A stretch of 64,000 bases of DNA, from the NCBI GenBank assembly GCA_009667805.1, contig CM019063.1:88687877-88751876 (forward strand). Direction: 5' to 3'. Numbering within the stretch: position 1 is the first letter of the stretch; the number at the start of each line of letters is the position of its first letter. Source of the stretch: Leptobrachium leishanense (lineage: Eukaryota > Chordata > Amphibia > Anura > Megophryidae). The position numbers were made by a program, and so were the translations under genes. The notes under the pieces are model-generated. The model was not told where the DNA came from. It saw only the letters and a program-made list of their open reading frames with translations, and made no database searches. Positions 45,144 to 55,643 of this stretch are shown piece after piece.

Positions 45144-45519
45144 TTAATATGACGTCGGTTCACCCTTTGCAGCTATAACAGCTTCAACTCTTCTGGGAAG
45201 GCTGTCCACAAGGTTGAGGAGTGGGTTTATGGGAATTTTTAACCATTCTTCCAGAAGCGCATTTGTGAGGTCACACACTGATGTTGGACGAGAAGGCCTG
45301 GCTCTCAGTCTCTGCTCTAATTCATCCCAAAGGTGTTCTATCGGATTGAGGTCAGGACTCTGTGCAGGCCAGTCAAGTTCATCCACACCAGACTCTGTCA
45401 TCCATGTCTTTATGGACCTTGCTTTGTGCACTGGTGCACTGCACAGTCATGTTGGAAGTGGAAGGTGCCAGCTCCAAACTGTTCCCACAAAGTTGAGAGC
45501 TTGGAATTGTCCAAAATGT
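45144..45519 (-). pseudogene. Tc1-type transposase, C-terminal part
   Basis: Continues the gene cut at 56577. Contains FQHDCAVH with the second catalytic Asp, then after a frameshift near 45425 the classic SPDLNPIEHLWDEL with the third catalytic residue (Glu), spacing consistent with DD34E. Ends at a stop at 45144-45146. Family function is cut-and-paste transposition at TA. This copy is inactive through the insertion and at least two frameshifts. Confidence 0.88.
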
Positions 45520-46437
45520 TGTAGCGCTGTTTTAAGATATGTTGCTGCATTTACTTGGTTTGGCCACCAGAGGGAGATAGGCGCAATATGAACTATACTG
45601 GACACAAACGGAACTACAAATTCCATCGTGCTTTGCGAGAGAGACAGGAAGTGGGTGGGAGAGAGAGATGGACATCCGCAGCCTTGTGGGAAGGAGAGAC
45701 AGTGTGAGCCGAGCACCGAAAGGTAGAGATGCACATGAGACTGTCAGGGATTGAGACCAGGCCGGAGGGCAGGCGCAGCCTAGTGGGTGCTGCGGATCAG
45801 AGACAGTGACTTGGCGGAGACCTATTGAGAGATCGCTGAGAGGTTTGCACAGAGACAGAGTTCCGGTTTGGACCCCGAGTAAGGAGACCGCGATGATCCA
45901 CTGGGAGTGCAGGCGGTAGGCCGTAGTCCTCATTGTGGAGATCAGACAAGCAGGAGAAGCGGATCCGGTGGCACAGAGTTCCAGTGTAATCCAGCGGAGA
46001 GACATCCTTGATCGATTGTCTAACGGATGGGTGAGAGGCCTTCCAGGCCCCAGTCTCAAGTTTAACGAAGCACGCTGCATTATTGTTTAAATCTACAGGG
46101 CCCCAACGTGACTCATTCCATTCACTGGCCAGTTGAGTATAGTACCCGAGTACCTGAGTTCACACACACACACACCTTTTTTGAGACATTACTTTCACGG
46201 GACATGCATTCCAGAAACAAAGGGGTTAAACTTTCCTCTTTGCCGCCGCGTGTTTTTCCCACATTACGAAGTACTGTCATTCATATACTGTGTTTACATG
46301 ATATATGCCTCTTTATTGGGATCAGTAAAGTATATAATCTATAAAATCCACAACAGTGCTGGTGTATAATTATTCCCTAGTGCGGTGAGAATAACCCGAG
46401 GTTAAATTCAGCGGCTCCTCCGGGAGTGAGCGCTACA
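45520..46437 (+). repeat. 5' LTR of the Gypsy element
   Basis: 918 bp. Differs from the 3' LTR by scattered substitutions and small indels. For example, the 3' copy has an extra gggcagcggaaca near 56137 and longer text near 56250. Both contain a (CA)n run and gtgtataattattccct near the end. The differences give a handle on insertion age. Confidence 0.95.
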
Positions 46438-46439
46438 CG

Positions 46440-46457
46440 TGGGGGCTCGTCCGGGAT
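46440..46457 (+). other. primer binding site, tRNA-Pro type
   Basis: TGGGGGCTCGTCCGGGAT, two bases after the 5' LTR. It is the sequence complementary to the 3' end of tRNA-Pro, the primer also used by murine leukaemia virus. The match is complete over 18 bases. Confidence 0.9.
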
Positions 46458-46495
46458 TCCAGTCTCATAATAGAACCGCATTTAAAGGGTTAATT

Positions 46496-46770
46496 ATGGA
46501 TCCAGACACTGCTGCCAAATGGTGTGAGGAGCAAGATAGCCAGATAGAGGTAAGCATAGCCATGGATATTCCTGCAGACACTTGGGCCGAAGATCAGATT
46601 CGCCAGGCCGTGGCCGCTCTGACACCAGATCATCGGGGGTTAATTCTGGACCTTATCGTGAACCCACGTATGTTCTTTTTGAGTGGAGAAAGGGTGTTCC
46701 AGTGTGTTTTCAGGGCACGAGCGTGAAGCTGACCGATGAGGTGTGTCAGGTATATTGGAAGGGAAAAAAA
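46496..46770 (+). pseudogene. gag N-terminal domain (PNMA-like), frameshifted
   Basis: ATG at 46496 opens MDPDTAAKWCEEQDSQIEVS, then ADTWAEDQIRQAVAAL. In PNMA proteins an RRM-like domain of this kind (W-C near the start, then a hydrophobic-turn-helix pattern) leads the protein. A frameshift between about 46600 and 46655 moves the continuing text (YVLFEWRKGVPVCFQG, then VKLTDEVCQ) to another frame, which ends at TAA near 46771. The capsid part resumes 3.1 kb downstream. The RRM-like reading is inference from pattern. Confidence 0.6.
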
Positions 46771-46996
46771 TAAAATGGATGCCTGTAGCCATTTTGTTTT
46801 TAAAGACTGTCTTTTTCTTTTTCCAAATTTCCCTAGTTAGAAATGAACCGAGATTTTTTTTACAGAGTTCGTGGCTGGGTGAGATTTTATATTTTTTTAG
46901 AAATACTAGACATAAAGGAACCTTAAAATGTCTTTGTGTGATATAAGGCCCAAGCTAAGTGCTAAGACCTGTCATAATTAAATTTATTGGTCTATT
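46771..46996. other. noncoding sequence inside gag, left of the TTAA element
   Basis: T-rich, no frame. A GT at 46749 (CAGGTATAT) could be a splice donor, discussed in the findings. No repeat family recognised. Confidence 0.4.
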
Positions 46997-48239
46997 TTAA
47001 CCACTTCAATGCTGAGGATGCGCTCAGCGCGTCCTCAGCATTCCCGCTGGTATGCGGAGGACGCGCTGAGCGCGTCCTCCCATTGGGGTCAGCGTTCGGC
47101 CGAGTTCCGGCCGATCGCTGGCCCCCCCGGTGCGGGCTGACATCCTCGATGTCAGCCCGGCATCCGGGACCGCAGCCGCCGGAATTAGGTGTCATCGCAG
47201 CAGCGCGATGACACCTAATTCAGGCGCCCCCCCGCATGTGCAGAGGAGGCGCCTGAAAGGGAGGGGGGAGGTCCTTCGGACCTCTCTCCCTCCCGATCGG
47301 CGGCTCTGCGGGGGTTAACCCAGGCATCATTTGGAAGGGCACAGCCTGCCCTTCCAAATGGTGCCTGGCATTAACCCCTGGGGAGCTGGATCGCGAATCG
47401 GCGCTGAAAAGCGCCGGTTCGCGATCCTTTCCCGGAGCTGGCCGACATCTTGGATGTCGGCCAAGCCTCTGGAACTCCCCTGAGGACTGGCGTCATCGTG
47501 CGTAGCACGATGACGCCAGTCCTAAACTTAACCCCTAACTGCCACCAACTGTGGAGATAGGGAGTTCCAATGAACTCCCTATCTCCCGATCTGTGGCAGC
47601 TAGGGGTTAATGTTTGGTATGGTTTGATTGGCCAGAGCATGGCCGTTCCAACGATACCAAACATGAAAGTGAAAAAGTTTGTCACAAAAAAAAAAATGAA
47701 AAATAAAAATAAAAATAAAAATAAAAAAATATATAAATTATAAAAAAAAAAAAAAAAACTTTTTTTTTTTTTTGGTTTGTTAATGCAGCAATATTGTTCC
47801 CATTTCAATTATAATGTGAACAATGATGCTGCACTAACAATTTTTGTATGCGGTGCGTTTGTTAAAAATAGTGTAACTTTCCCCAAAAAAAAATGTAACG
47901 AGACCCCATCTCAAATTTTTTTAACAAGCGCACCCCATACAAAATATAACCACAATTGCTCGCATGTTAAAATGTGAAAAAAAACACTTTACACATTGTA
48001 AATTATTGAAAATACATATTTTATTGCATTTTTTGTTATAATATACAGACATGACATAACGTATACATATAATAATGACATATTATGAATCTACCGAGTC
48101 TGACGGAAAGAACGATATATAATATGTCTGGGTCATATACTAAAATAAGCCTTCAAAACACGTTTAAACATGATGAGCAAAACCGGTAAAAATGACCTCA
48201 GCACAGGGGCGGGAAAAGCCTCAGCAGCGAAAGGGTTAA
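46997..48239. mobile_element. TTAA element 'B', complete copy, innermost of the nest
   Basis: 1243 bp, TTAACCACTTCAATGCTGAGG ends against CAGCAGCGAAAGGGTTAA, TTAA on both sides. The first 50 bases form a hairpin (gatgcgctcagcgcgtcctc). Contains gc-rich blocks, ggccgacatcttggatgtcg, and the T-rich tail shared with 31883-32359. piggyBac-type elements use TTAA, but no transposase is present, so the assignment is by termini only. Confidence 0.8.
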
Positions 48240-49340
48240 GTCTTTAAAACAAAAAGATATTTTGTTTTTTGGGTATAGGAATATAAGAGTTAAAATCTTT
48301 ATAATGTAAAATATATTCACGAAATATATGTTTATAATCAAGGTATATTTTATTATATTTACAGTAGAAAATAGACGCTCCAATTTATATTGTAGAGAGT
48401 TTAAGTGGTAAATAGTAAAATTACTGGAGAAGAGATTCTGTGAGTTAACTAGAGAGGAATGTAAAACTTTGAAAGGAGTGAGGATATAAATCTAATTTTG
48501 ATATGTAGAGACTAAATGTCTACATTGGGAGAGAGAGGGTCTTTGTTAAGTCAGATTGACCTTTGACACGAGATAAGACATATAAAAATTAAATGTTGGA
48601 ATTAATTAAGTGCAACACTGCCCTCTAGAGGATAGCAAATATTATATTTGATATGATGAAAATATTGCTAGTGACGTCAAATTGACTATAATTGAAGCGG
48701 CAATGTTGGTTGCAGTCATTCAGAGACTTACACCACAATGCATTCAGACGTCCAGTACACATGAGATTCCGAGATTCCAGGACATGAGGCATTCCGAGGC
48801 TAACACACATCGCTAGCAGATCATTCTGGGACAATGCACTCAAGACTCTCACCAAATCTCTGACTCCCATGCATTGATTATCTAATATTGATAATATTCA
48901 CATATTCCAAAACATTACATAATGAATTCCAAGGCAGACTCATCAAAATCCAGATTGGAGAGGTAATGTATGAGAGCTATTTAAATTATGGAATTAATGT
49001 AATTATATATATTTGTAGATTTCTTGCAACATATAGACTGAGATTTCTCAGATTCTTGGTAGCTCCAAAAATCTAAATATCTCTATTCTGCAGATAGAGA
49101 TATGAGGAAGTGGACATAAGGACTTATCCTAAAAGAAACTGTTGTAGGATTGATACCAATATATATATATTGAATTTGGAAATTACTGTGATTGAAATTA
49201 ATAAGCAAGGAATTATATAACTACAAAGTAAAAAGCAAAGGATTAGAAATTTAATTCTTGAGATTAGGGGAGGATTCACTAAATAAGTTTTATTACTTAT
49301 TATTTTAAATTAGCTCATCTTTTGTTGATCCATGTAGCAT

Positions 49341-49374
<34 letters not shown>

Positions 49375-49850
49375 ATAAGATCTAGCTGGTTAAACATTGT
49401 TTGCTGGGAAATGCATGTTGTATTAAGCAGAAATGTTTATTAACCATTTGTGTATTAGTTACTAACTGATAAGGTAAATGATATTAATCATATATGCAGT
49501 TACTAACAGGAGATACATCTATTTTGAAGCTAGTTTTTATGTGCTGATGGATTGTGGTTTATAAATCTTTGTTTATGGTATGAGATTTGAAACTTTTTTG
49601 TATACGTAATAAATATATATATGTTTTTATCCGATTATTGATTATTGTATTCTTCAAAGCAAAACACAGACAATTAATAGAATTTAGGAGAATTTCGAGG
49701 AAATATAAACGATTGATATTTGTGTCTCGTATAAATTGCTTATGAAATAATAATCCCTGCCATATTGGAGGCTTGGCTGAGAAGTCCAATATATGATGTG
49801 TTGTAGTCACGTGCAGAGATTATATCCGACAGGTGGAAGCTCAACTGATT
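48240..49850. other. AT-rich noncoding sequence inside gag, right of the TTAA element
   Basis: Very AT-rich, with a (TA)n run at 49338-49372 and no protein-like frame. Its origin is unclear: it belongs neither to the TTAA element nor to recognisable gag. Either a further, decayed insertion or an intron-like spacer of the element. Confidence 0.45.
49338..49372. repeat. (TA)n microsatellite
   Basis: About 17 TA units inside the gag-interrupting DNA. A similar run is at 58778-58804. Confidence 0.9.
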
Positions 49851-49899
49851 TAGCCAAGTGCGCCACGTGGTGATCCCGCTAGTGTTCCCGCCCAGTCCG

Positions 49900-51054
49900 C
49901 TGGCCATGATCGGGCCTGAATTCATAGTGGCTATTGGAGATTTGCTGGCTAAATGTCAAAGAACAAGCCCTCCACACACTAACTTTGGTTATCGACGGTT
50001 GAGGAATTTTTCAGGAAACGTACCATCTCCGGCGGGAGAAGAAACCTTTGAAGAATGGGTAGAACAGGCGATGCAGGCTCTGGATGAGTGGGACGTCCCT
50101 GAAGCGCAGAAGAAGCAAAGAATTACTGAGAGCTTAAAGGGACCTGCGTCAGAGGCTGTCAGAAACCTGAAATTGAGTAAACAAGGCTTTAGATTACCTA
50201 AACATATTACAGGAAGTCTTTGGGCAAACAGAAAAGGCTGCTGAGCTCATGTACCAGTATGAACATACTTACCAGCGAAAAGGTGAGAAGATGACTGAAT
50301 ATATGAGGCGCCTAGATAAGATTCTGCACCAGATACTTCTTAAGAAAGGGTCCGAACCGGCCACAATAGATAAAATCCGAATGCAGCAGATATTGAGGGG
50401 CGCTCAACCTCTAGATCCTGTGATGCTACAGCTAAGAACCAGAGAAGGTAACCAAGAATTGAAATACCTGGAACTAATTCAAGCTGTTAGAGAGGAAGAG
50501 GCTCTGCTAGAAGAAAAGTCTTTAAGGAGAGGAGAAAGAGTTTACGCACAACCAGTGAGATTTGGCGAATAACTGCAAGCTGAAGATGATTCGTTGGACA
50601 CCTATGGATCTGAAGTTGACGGACATGAGCATCTGTTAGTTCCTATATCCACAGAGAGTACTGCCAAAGAGCAAACCCTTCCTGCATATAGTGAGCTACA
50701 CAAGACAGTTAAGAAGGTACAAGAAGCTCAAGCTGAGCTGAAACAAGCGCACACTGACCTGTGCCGAGTACTTTTGAAAGTGGCAGAGACACAGAACGAT
50801 ATGCAGAAGTTCCTCAATGATATGGGGACAGCGGGAGTCGCTATGGCGTCTGGCTTGGGTCTTTCAACCGAGTCACCACGAACAAGTGCGTCTCCGTCTC
50901 AAAGAAGAGATGTTTCAACTGTGGGGAAATAGGTAATTTCCGAGCACAATGCAAAAGCCAAAGGCCTGAAGGAAATAGAGTAGAAGAGTTCCTAAAAGCA
51001 TTGGAGGGGCTGCTATCTACCTCACAGGCGGGAAACACCAGAGGGCCCAAGTGA
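49900..51054 (+). pseudogene. gag capsid and nucleocapsid region, PNMA-like, broken
   Basis: Opens in one frame with YRRLRNFSGNVPSPAGEETF and then EEWVEQAMQALDEW, the F-S-G ... P-S-P-G-E-E-T-F motif characteristic of the PNMA family capsid N-terminal lobe. A frameshift near 50178-50185 moves to a second frame (LMYQYEHTYQRKGEKMTEYM, then RRLDKIL and RMQQILRGA), the capsid C-terminal lobe. An in-frame TAA at 50570, then a Lys/Glu-rich coiled coil (50690-50800). A shift around 50860-50905 leads to a zinc knuckle at 50911-50952, CFNCGEIGNFRAQC, in which Asn stands where the CCHC His should be. The frame ends TGA at 51052. Capsid proteins of this type self-assemble around RNA. This copy has at least two frameshifts and one stop. 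Confidence 0.8.
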
Positions 51055-51870
51055 AGGAGCAAACTAGGTGCCCAATGGTTGAAAACCGCTCCAAAATTAA
51101 AGCCAGAACCGAACGGCCGAGAGGGCCCAGAGTTTTGCCAACTGCTGAGCCTACCAGGACCGAAAGAGTTACTCCCTTAGTGTCCGGTCCTATGTCATGG
51201 GGAAGCAATGCACACCCAAAACCTACACGGGTCAAGAAGAAGGCCAGGGTACAGCGAACTGGGTCTAAACCTCCTGCGGTTACGACAAAGTTTCCTGACC
51301 AGCTGATAGGTCCTTCTCCCATCATTCCAGTCCAAGTGGAGGGAGTCTACACTAAAGCTCTGTTAGACTCAGGGGCTCAAGTGACGTTGATCTATCGAGA
51401 CTTCTATGAGAAACACTTGAAGCACATACCTCTACAGAAATTAAAGGACCTTGAGATCTGGGGTATCGGAACTGAAAAGCTCCCCTATGATGGATATCTA
51501 CAGGTGAAGTTGGAAATCAGATCCGAAGTCATCGGACAGTCTGGAGGTTGTGATGCATTGGCCATTGTGTGCCCTCGGCCTTCAGGGGCCAACAGAAGTT
51601 CTATGATAGTGGGGACAAATACTGATCTGGTGCGACGTCTTCTGACTCCTATACTAATGGAAGAAGGTTCTACCAGGGGAGTACACCCAATGTTACGTCT
51701 GGTCTATCAGCGAATGGTCAAAAGAACAGAAGGCACCTGCCGAGGTGGGGCACCTGTGGAGATTGGGAGGAACAGAGAAGGTTCTGCAATCAGGAGAAGT
51801 GGCAAGTTTCCGGGCTTCAGTCAAGTTGAACGGATCACAACCGGGTCCCTATGTGTTACTGGAAACTGAT
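51051..51870 (+). pseudogene. pol, protease region
   Basis: Frame opening at the end of gag (GTG at 51051 overlaps the gag TGA, one base back in frame, so expression would need frameshifting or a fresh start). Basic linker, then PVQVEGVYTKALLDSGAQVT: the aspartic protease DSG triad with the Asp at 51366, followed by GIGTEKLPYDGYL. The frame stays open to 51869, but the protein-like text moves to another frame near 51745-51800 (SGEVASFRASVKLNGSQPG). One frameshift in between. Confidence 0.8.
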
Positions 51871-54604
51871 CTCAATTATGGGAGTGAAGCCGGAGTAGGA
51901 GTAATCCCTGAAATAATCTCCACTAGAGCTTTGAAACGGATACGAGGAAGAGTCCCTGAAAGCACGAATGCCCATCGGGCAAGTAGCGTCCGCTACACCT
52001 CTCTCCCCTACCGATTTAAGGGGGGGGGGAGTAAATAAAGAGATTCCAGTTGAAAGGTTCTATACCAAGGACGCTCCTATTTCACCTGAATGGAAGAAAC
52101 GTCTTCAGTCCCAGATCCTAAAATGGAGGGACTTGTTCTCGAAGGATGAGTTCGATGTGGGTTTAGCTAAGAGTACTGAGCATCGCATTCGACTACAGGA
52201 AGATAAGCCGTTTCGAGAAAGGTCAAGACGAGTTCCGCTGGGAGACTTGGATGATCTACGAGAACAGCTGAATGAACTACAGAGGACTAAGGTAATTCAA
52301 GAGTCCAGGAGTCCGTACGCCTCTCCAATAGTGATGGTTCGGAAGAAGAATGGTTCTATCCATCTATGTATAGACTATCGCACGCTAAATCAGAGAACCA
52401 TTCCGGATCAATATGCCACTCCTCGGATAGAAGATGCCTTACAGTGTTTGTCTGGAGCAAAGTGGTTTAGTGTACTAGACCTGCGAAGTGGGTATCATCA
52501 GATACCAATGCATCCTGAGGACAAAGAGAAGACTGCGTTCATCTGCCCACTGGGGTTCTTTGAGTTCAACAGAATGCCTCAAGGCCTTACGGGGGCTCCC
52601 GCCACGTTCCAACGGTTAATGGAGAAGACAGTCGGGGACATGAATCTGATCGAAGTGTTGGTGTATCGCGATGATATTATTGTGTTCGGAAAGACTCTGG
52701 AAGAACATGAGCAGCGGTTGGAAAAGCTATTGAAGCGGCTCCACGAAGAAGGGTTGAAACTGTCTTTGGAGAACTGTCAATTTTGTCTACCTTCTGTTAC
52801 GTACTTGGGACATGTTGTTTCAGCAGAAGGCATTTCGACGGATCCCCGAAAGTTGGAAGCCGTAGCTTCCTGGCCTAGACCCCGAAATGTTACTGAACTT
52901 AGATCTTTCCTGGGGTTCTGCTCATATTACCGAAGATTCGTAGGAGGATTTGCCAAGATAGCTCAACCCCTGAACAAGCTGGTACAGGAGGAAGACGCAG
53001 GAGAAGGCCCCAAGGCCTCTGATCAAAGTTCGTCAGCTCCGGGGCCAAGAAAGGCTCGAGAATCCATCAAAGAAGAATGGACTAATCAATGCGAAAGTGC
53101 TTTCATGAAACTGAAAGAGAGTCTAACTCGAGCTCCTGTCCTGGCTTACGCTGATCCTCATAAGCCGTACGAATTGCATGTGGATGCCAGCAGAGAAGGT
53201 CTAGGGGGAGTCCTATACCAAGAATATGGTGGGTTGTTGAGGCCTGTAGCGTATGTGAGTCGAAGCCTTACGCCTTTGGAGAAGAACTATCCTACTCACA
53301 AATTAGAGTTCCTAGCCTTGAAGTGGGTGGTAGTAGATAAGCTGAAAGATTATCTGTATGGAGCCGAATTTGTGATAAAGACTGACAACCATCCTCTTAC
53401 GTACATCCTTACTACGGCAAAACTGGATGCAACGGGACATTGGTGGTTGGCCGCTCTGTCAGGGTTTCGGTTCAGCCTTAAGTATCACCCTGGAGTGAAT
53501 AATCGAGATGCAGATGCTTTGTCAAGACCCTACACTACAGAGTGGACTCAGCTAACTCCAGATGGGGTACAAGCCTTGTGTCAAGGAGCAGAGCGCCGGG
53601 TCAAGGGAGTAGTTGAAGCAGAAGCTATAGGAGTCATGGCTGCGGCCGTCCCAGAGTTCTATTGTAATCCTACACAGCTGAGGGATGAAAGTCTGCCTAC
53701 GTTTTCGAAACAGGACCTGAGAGCCGATCAGGCTAGAGATCCTGTAATTGCGTTAACAATAAAAGCCCTAAACACGAACCAAAGGGAAATTCTACTGACA
53801 AATTCCCCCGAAAGGGCCCGATTGGTATACAAAGAGTGGGGACGGCTGAAGATGTTGGATGGGGTGGTCTACCGAAGGGGCCCTTCGAACAATGCTGAAG
53901 AGACACAACAGTTGTTCCTTCCCACCAAACACAGAGAGGGTGTGCTGAGATCATTACACGATGACCATGGGCATTTGGGTGCCGAGAGAACTTTTAAGTT
54001 AGTGCGAGACAAATTTTATTGGCCCTGTATGAGATCTGAAGTTGAAAGTTACTGCCATTGGTGTCTGAGGTGTATCCAGAGGAAGACCCTACCCACTCGA
54101 ACTGCTCAAATGAGCCACCTACAAAGTCAAGGACCCACGGATTTGGTGTGCATTGACTTCCTGTGCTTAGAGCCGGATGCTAGTGGGCAGGGAAATATTC
54201 TAGTAGTGACTGATCATTTCACACGTTATGCCCAAGCTTTCTCTACTAAAGACCAACGTGCTCCTACAGTAGCTAAGGTTTTGATGGAGAAGTTTTTTGT
54301 TCATTATGGCCTACCAAGGAGAATCCACTCGGATCAGGGCAGAGACTTTGAGAGCCGGCTTGTTGGGCAATTGCTGGAGCTGTTAGGAATTCAGAAGACC
54401 CTAACCACTCCGTATCACTCTCAAGGTGACGCCCAACCTGAAAGATTTAATCGCACGCTGCTAAATATGTTGGGGACACTGTCAAACCGAGAGAAGCAGG
54501 ATTGGAGTCGTCACATAGCTACGCTGGTGCATGTGTATAACAGTACGGAGAGTGACGCTACTGGATACTCACCTTACCGTCTCATGTTCGGAAGAGAAGC
54601 TTGA
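51870..54604 (+). pseudogene. pol, reverse transcriptase, RNase H and integrase
   Basis: A frameshift by the G-run at 52020-52029 enters a frame open for 878 codons (51968-54604). RT: EHRIRL, SPYASPIVMVRKKNGS, LDLRSGYHQI, MPQGLTGAPATFQ and catalytic YRDD at 52664-52675, with YLGHVVS as the thumb motif. RNase H: ELHVDASREGLGGVLY, THKLEFLALKW, IKTDNHPLTY. Integrase: zinc site H-H-C-C (HGHLGAERTFK ... CHWCLRCIQ, about 53970-54080) and DDE text CIDFLCL, HSDQGRDFES, HSQGDAQPERFN. The run ends at a TGA (54602-54604) after FGREA, and the same frame resumes straight after. Family role: copies the element RNA into DNA and inserts it. Confidence 0.9.
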
Positions 54605-55573
54605 CTGCCTGTTGACTTGACATTTGGGTTATCTCTTGATCAGACTTCTGTGGCCTCTCATAAAAATTATGTGGATAGACTCCGGAAAAATTTGGCTTCT
54701 GCGTTTGAACAGACCCATTTGACCTCAGGGAACAGAGAACAGAGGAATAAGCAAAACTATGACTTGAGAGTTCGTATACAGGATCTACAACCCGGTGATA
54801 GGGTTCTGTTGAAGAACTTGGGTGTTTCTGCAAGGCATAAGTTGGCGGATAGATGGAGTTCTCAAGTCTACATTGTCTGCAAGCAACTGCCGGTTCTGCC
54901 AGTTTACCAAATCTGACCGGATGGAAAGGCCGAAAGGCACCGAAATCATCTGTTGCCTTTGAGGGAAGCTGTAAGGATACCAGTTGGAGACAAACTTTCT
55001 TTGCCGAACCCGCCTGTTCCACGTTTGACTCCCGTTACTCGGTCTCAGCAGACACGGGTTGTTGAAGAGAGTGAAGGGGATAGTGAGGAAGGAAGTTTTT
55101 GTCTGGACTGGGTGCGCTCACCTGAGCCCGAATAGGCCATTCCAGTTTCCGAACGGTGGGAAGGTAACCTGAAGCCTGAGGCTCCTGAATTTCAATTGGA
55201 AGTTTCCGATACTTTGGAAATCCCTGTAGTTCCCGAAAATGTGTCTTTAGATTATAGTTCTATGCCTTCACTGGAAGGCTCATATTCAGAAGAGATGTCT
55301 GCTCCAGTTGTGGACGAAAGAGTTGAGCCCGAAAATGTGGCATTCCCGCCCGAAGAGGAGATGATTGAACCAGAGTCTAAACGTTCTATCCGACACCCTC
55401 AGAGACTCACCTACGATTCACCAGGACATAGCACTGAAGAAGCTGTTACCACAGTGCGAAGGTTGCCTGAAGTGTCTGCTATGCTAGCTGAGGTAGTCAG
55501 GAGTATGAGTCAACTTGAGGATGTATACCTGACCCATTGTATGTTTGCTGCTGAACCAGAATATATTGCTTAA
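54605..55573 (+). pseudogene. pol C-terminus, GPY/F-like module and acidic tail
   Basis: Continues in frame after the TGA: LPVDLTFGLSLDQ, LRVRIQDLQPGDRVLLKNLG and then RWSSQVYIVC, typical of the integrase C-terminal GPY/F module. A TGA at about 54914 and a TAG at about 55132 break it again. The tail (to TAA at 55571) is rich in Glu/Pro/Ser (PENVAFPPEEEMIEPESKRS) and ends ...AAEPEYIA. No chromodomain was recognised and no env follows. Confidence 0.75.
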
Positions 55574-55630
55574 TGTAAATGCTGGAATGTGATGTAATTG
55601 TTACACTTCCTTGGAGAGACCCAAGAATTA

Positions 55631-55643
55631 AAAGGGGGGGGAG
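55631..55643 (+). other. polypurine tract of the Gypsy element
   Basis: AAAGGGGGGGGAG directly before the 3' LTR at 55644. Primer site for plus-strand DNA synthesis. Confidence 0.85.

Noticed and set aside
46746..49853. Clean spliced intron in gag
   Set aside because: The candidate donor and acceptor do not keep the reading frame, and a TTAA element accounts for part of the gap, so I list it only as an open question.
54605..55643. Possible env gene downstream of pol
   Set aside because: The frames continue the integrase C-terminal module and an acidic tail. There is no signal peptide, furin-like site or transmembrane segment before the polypurine tract.
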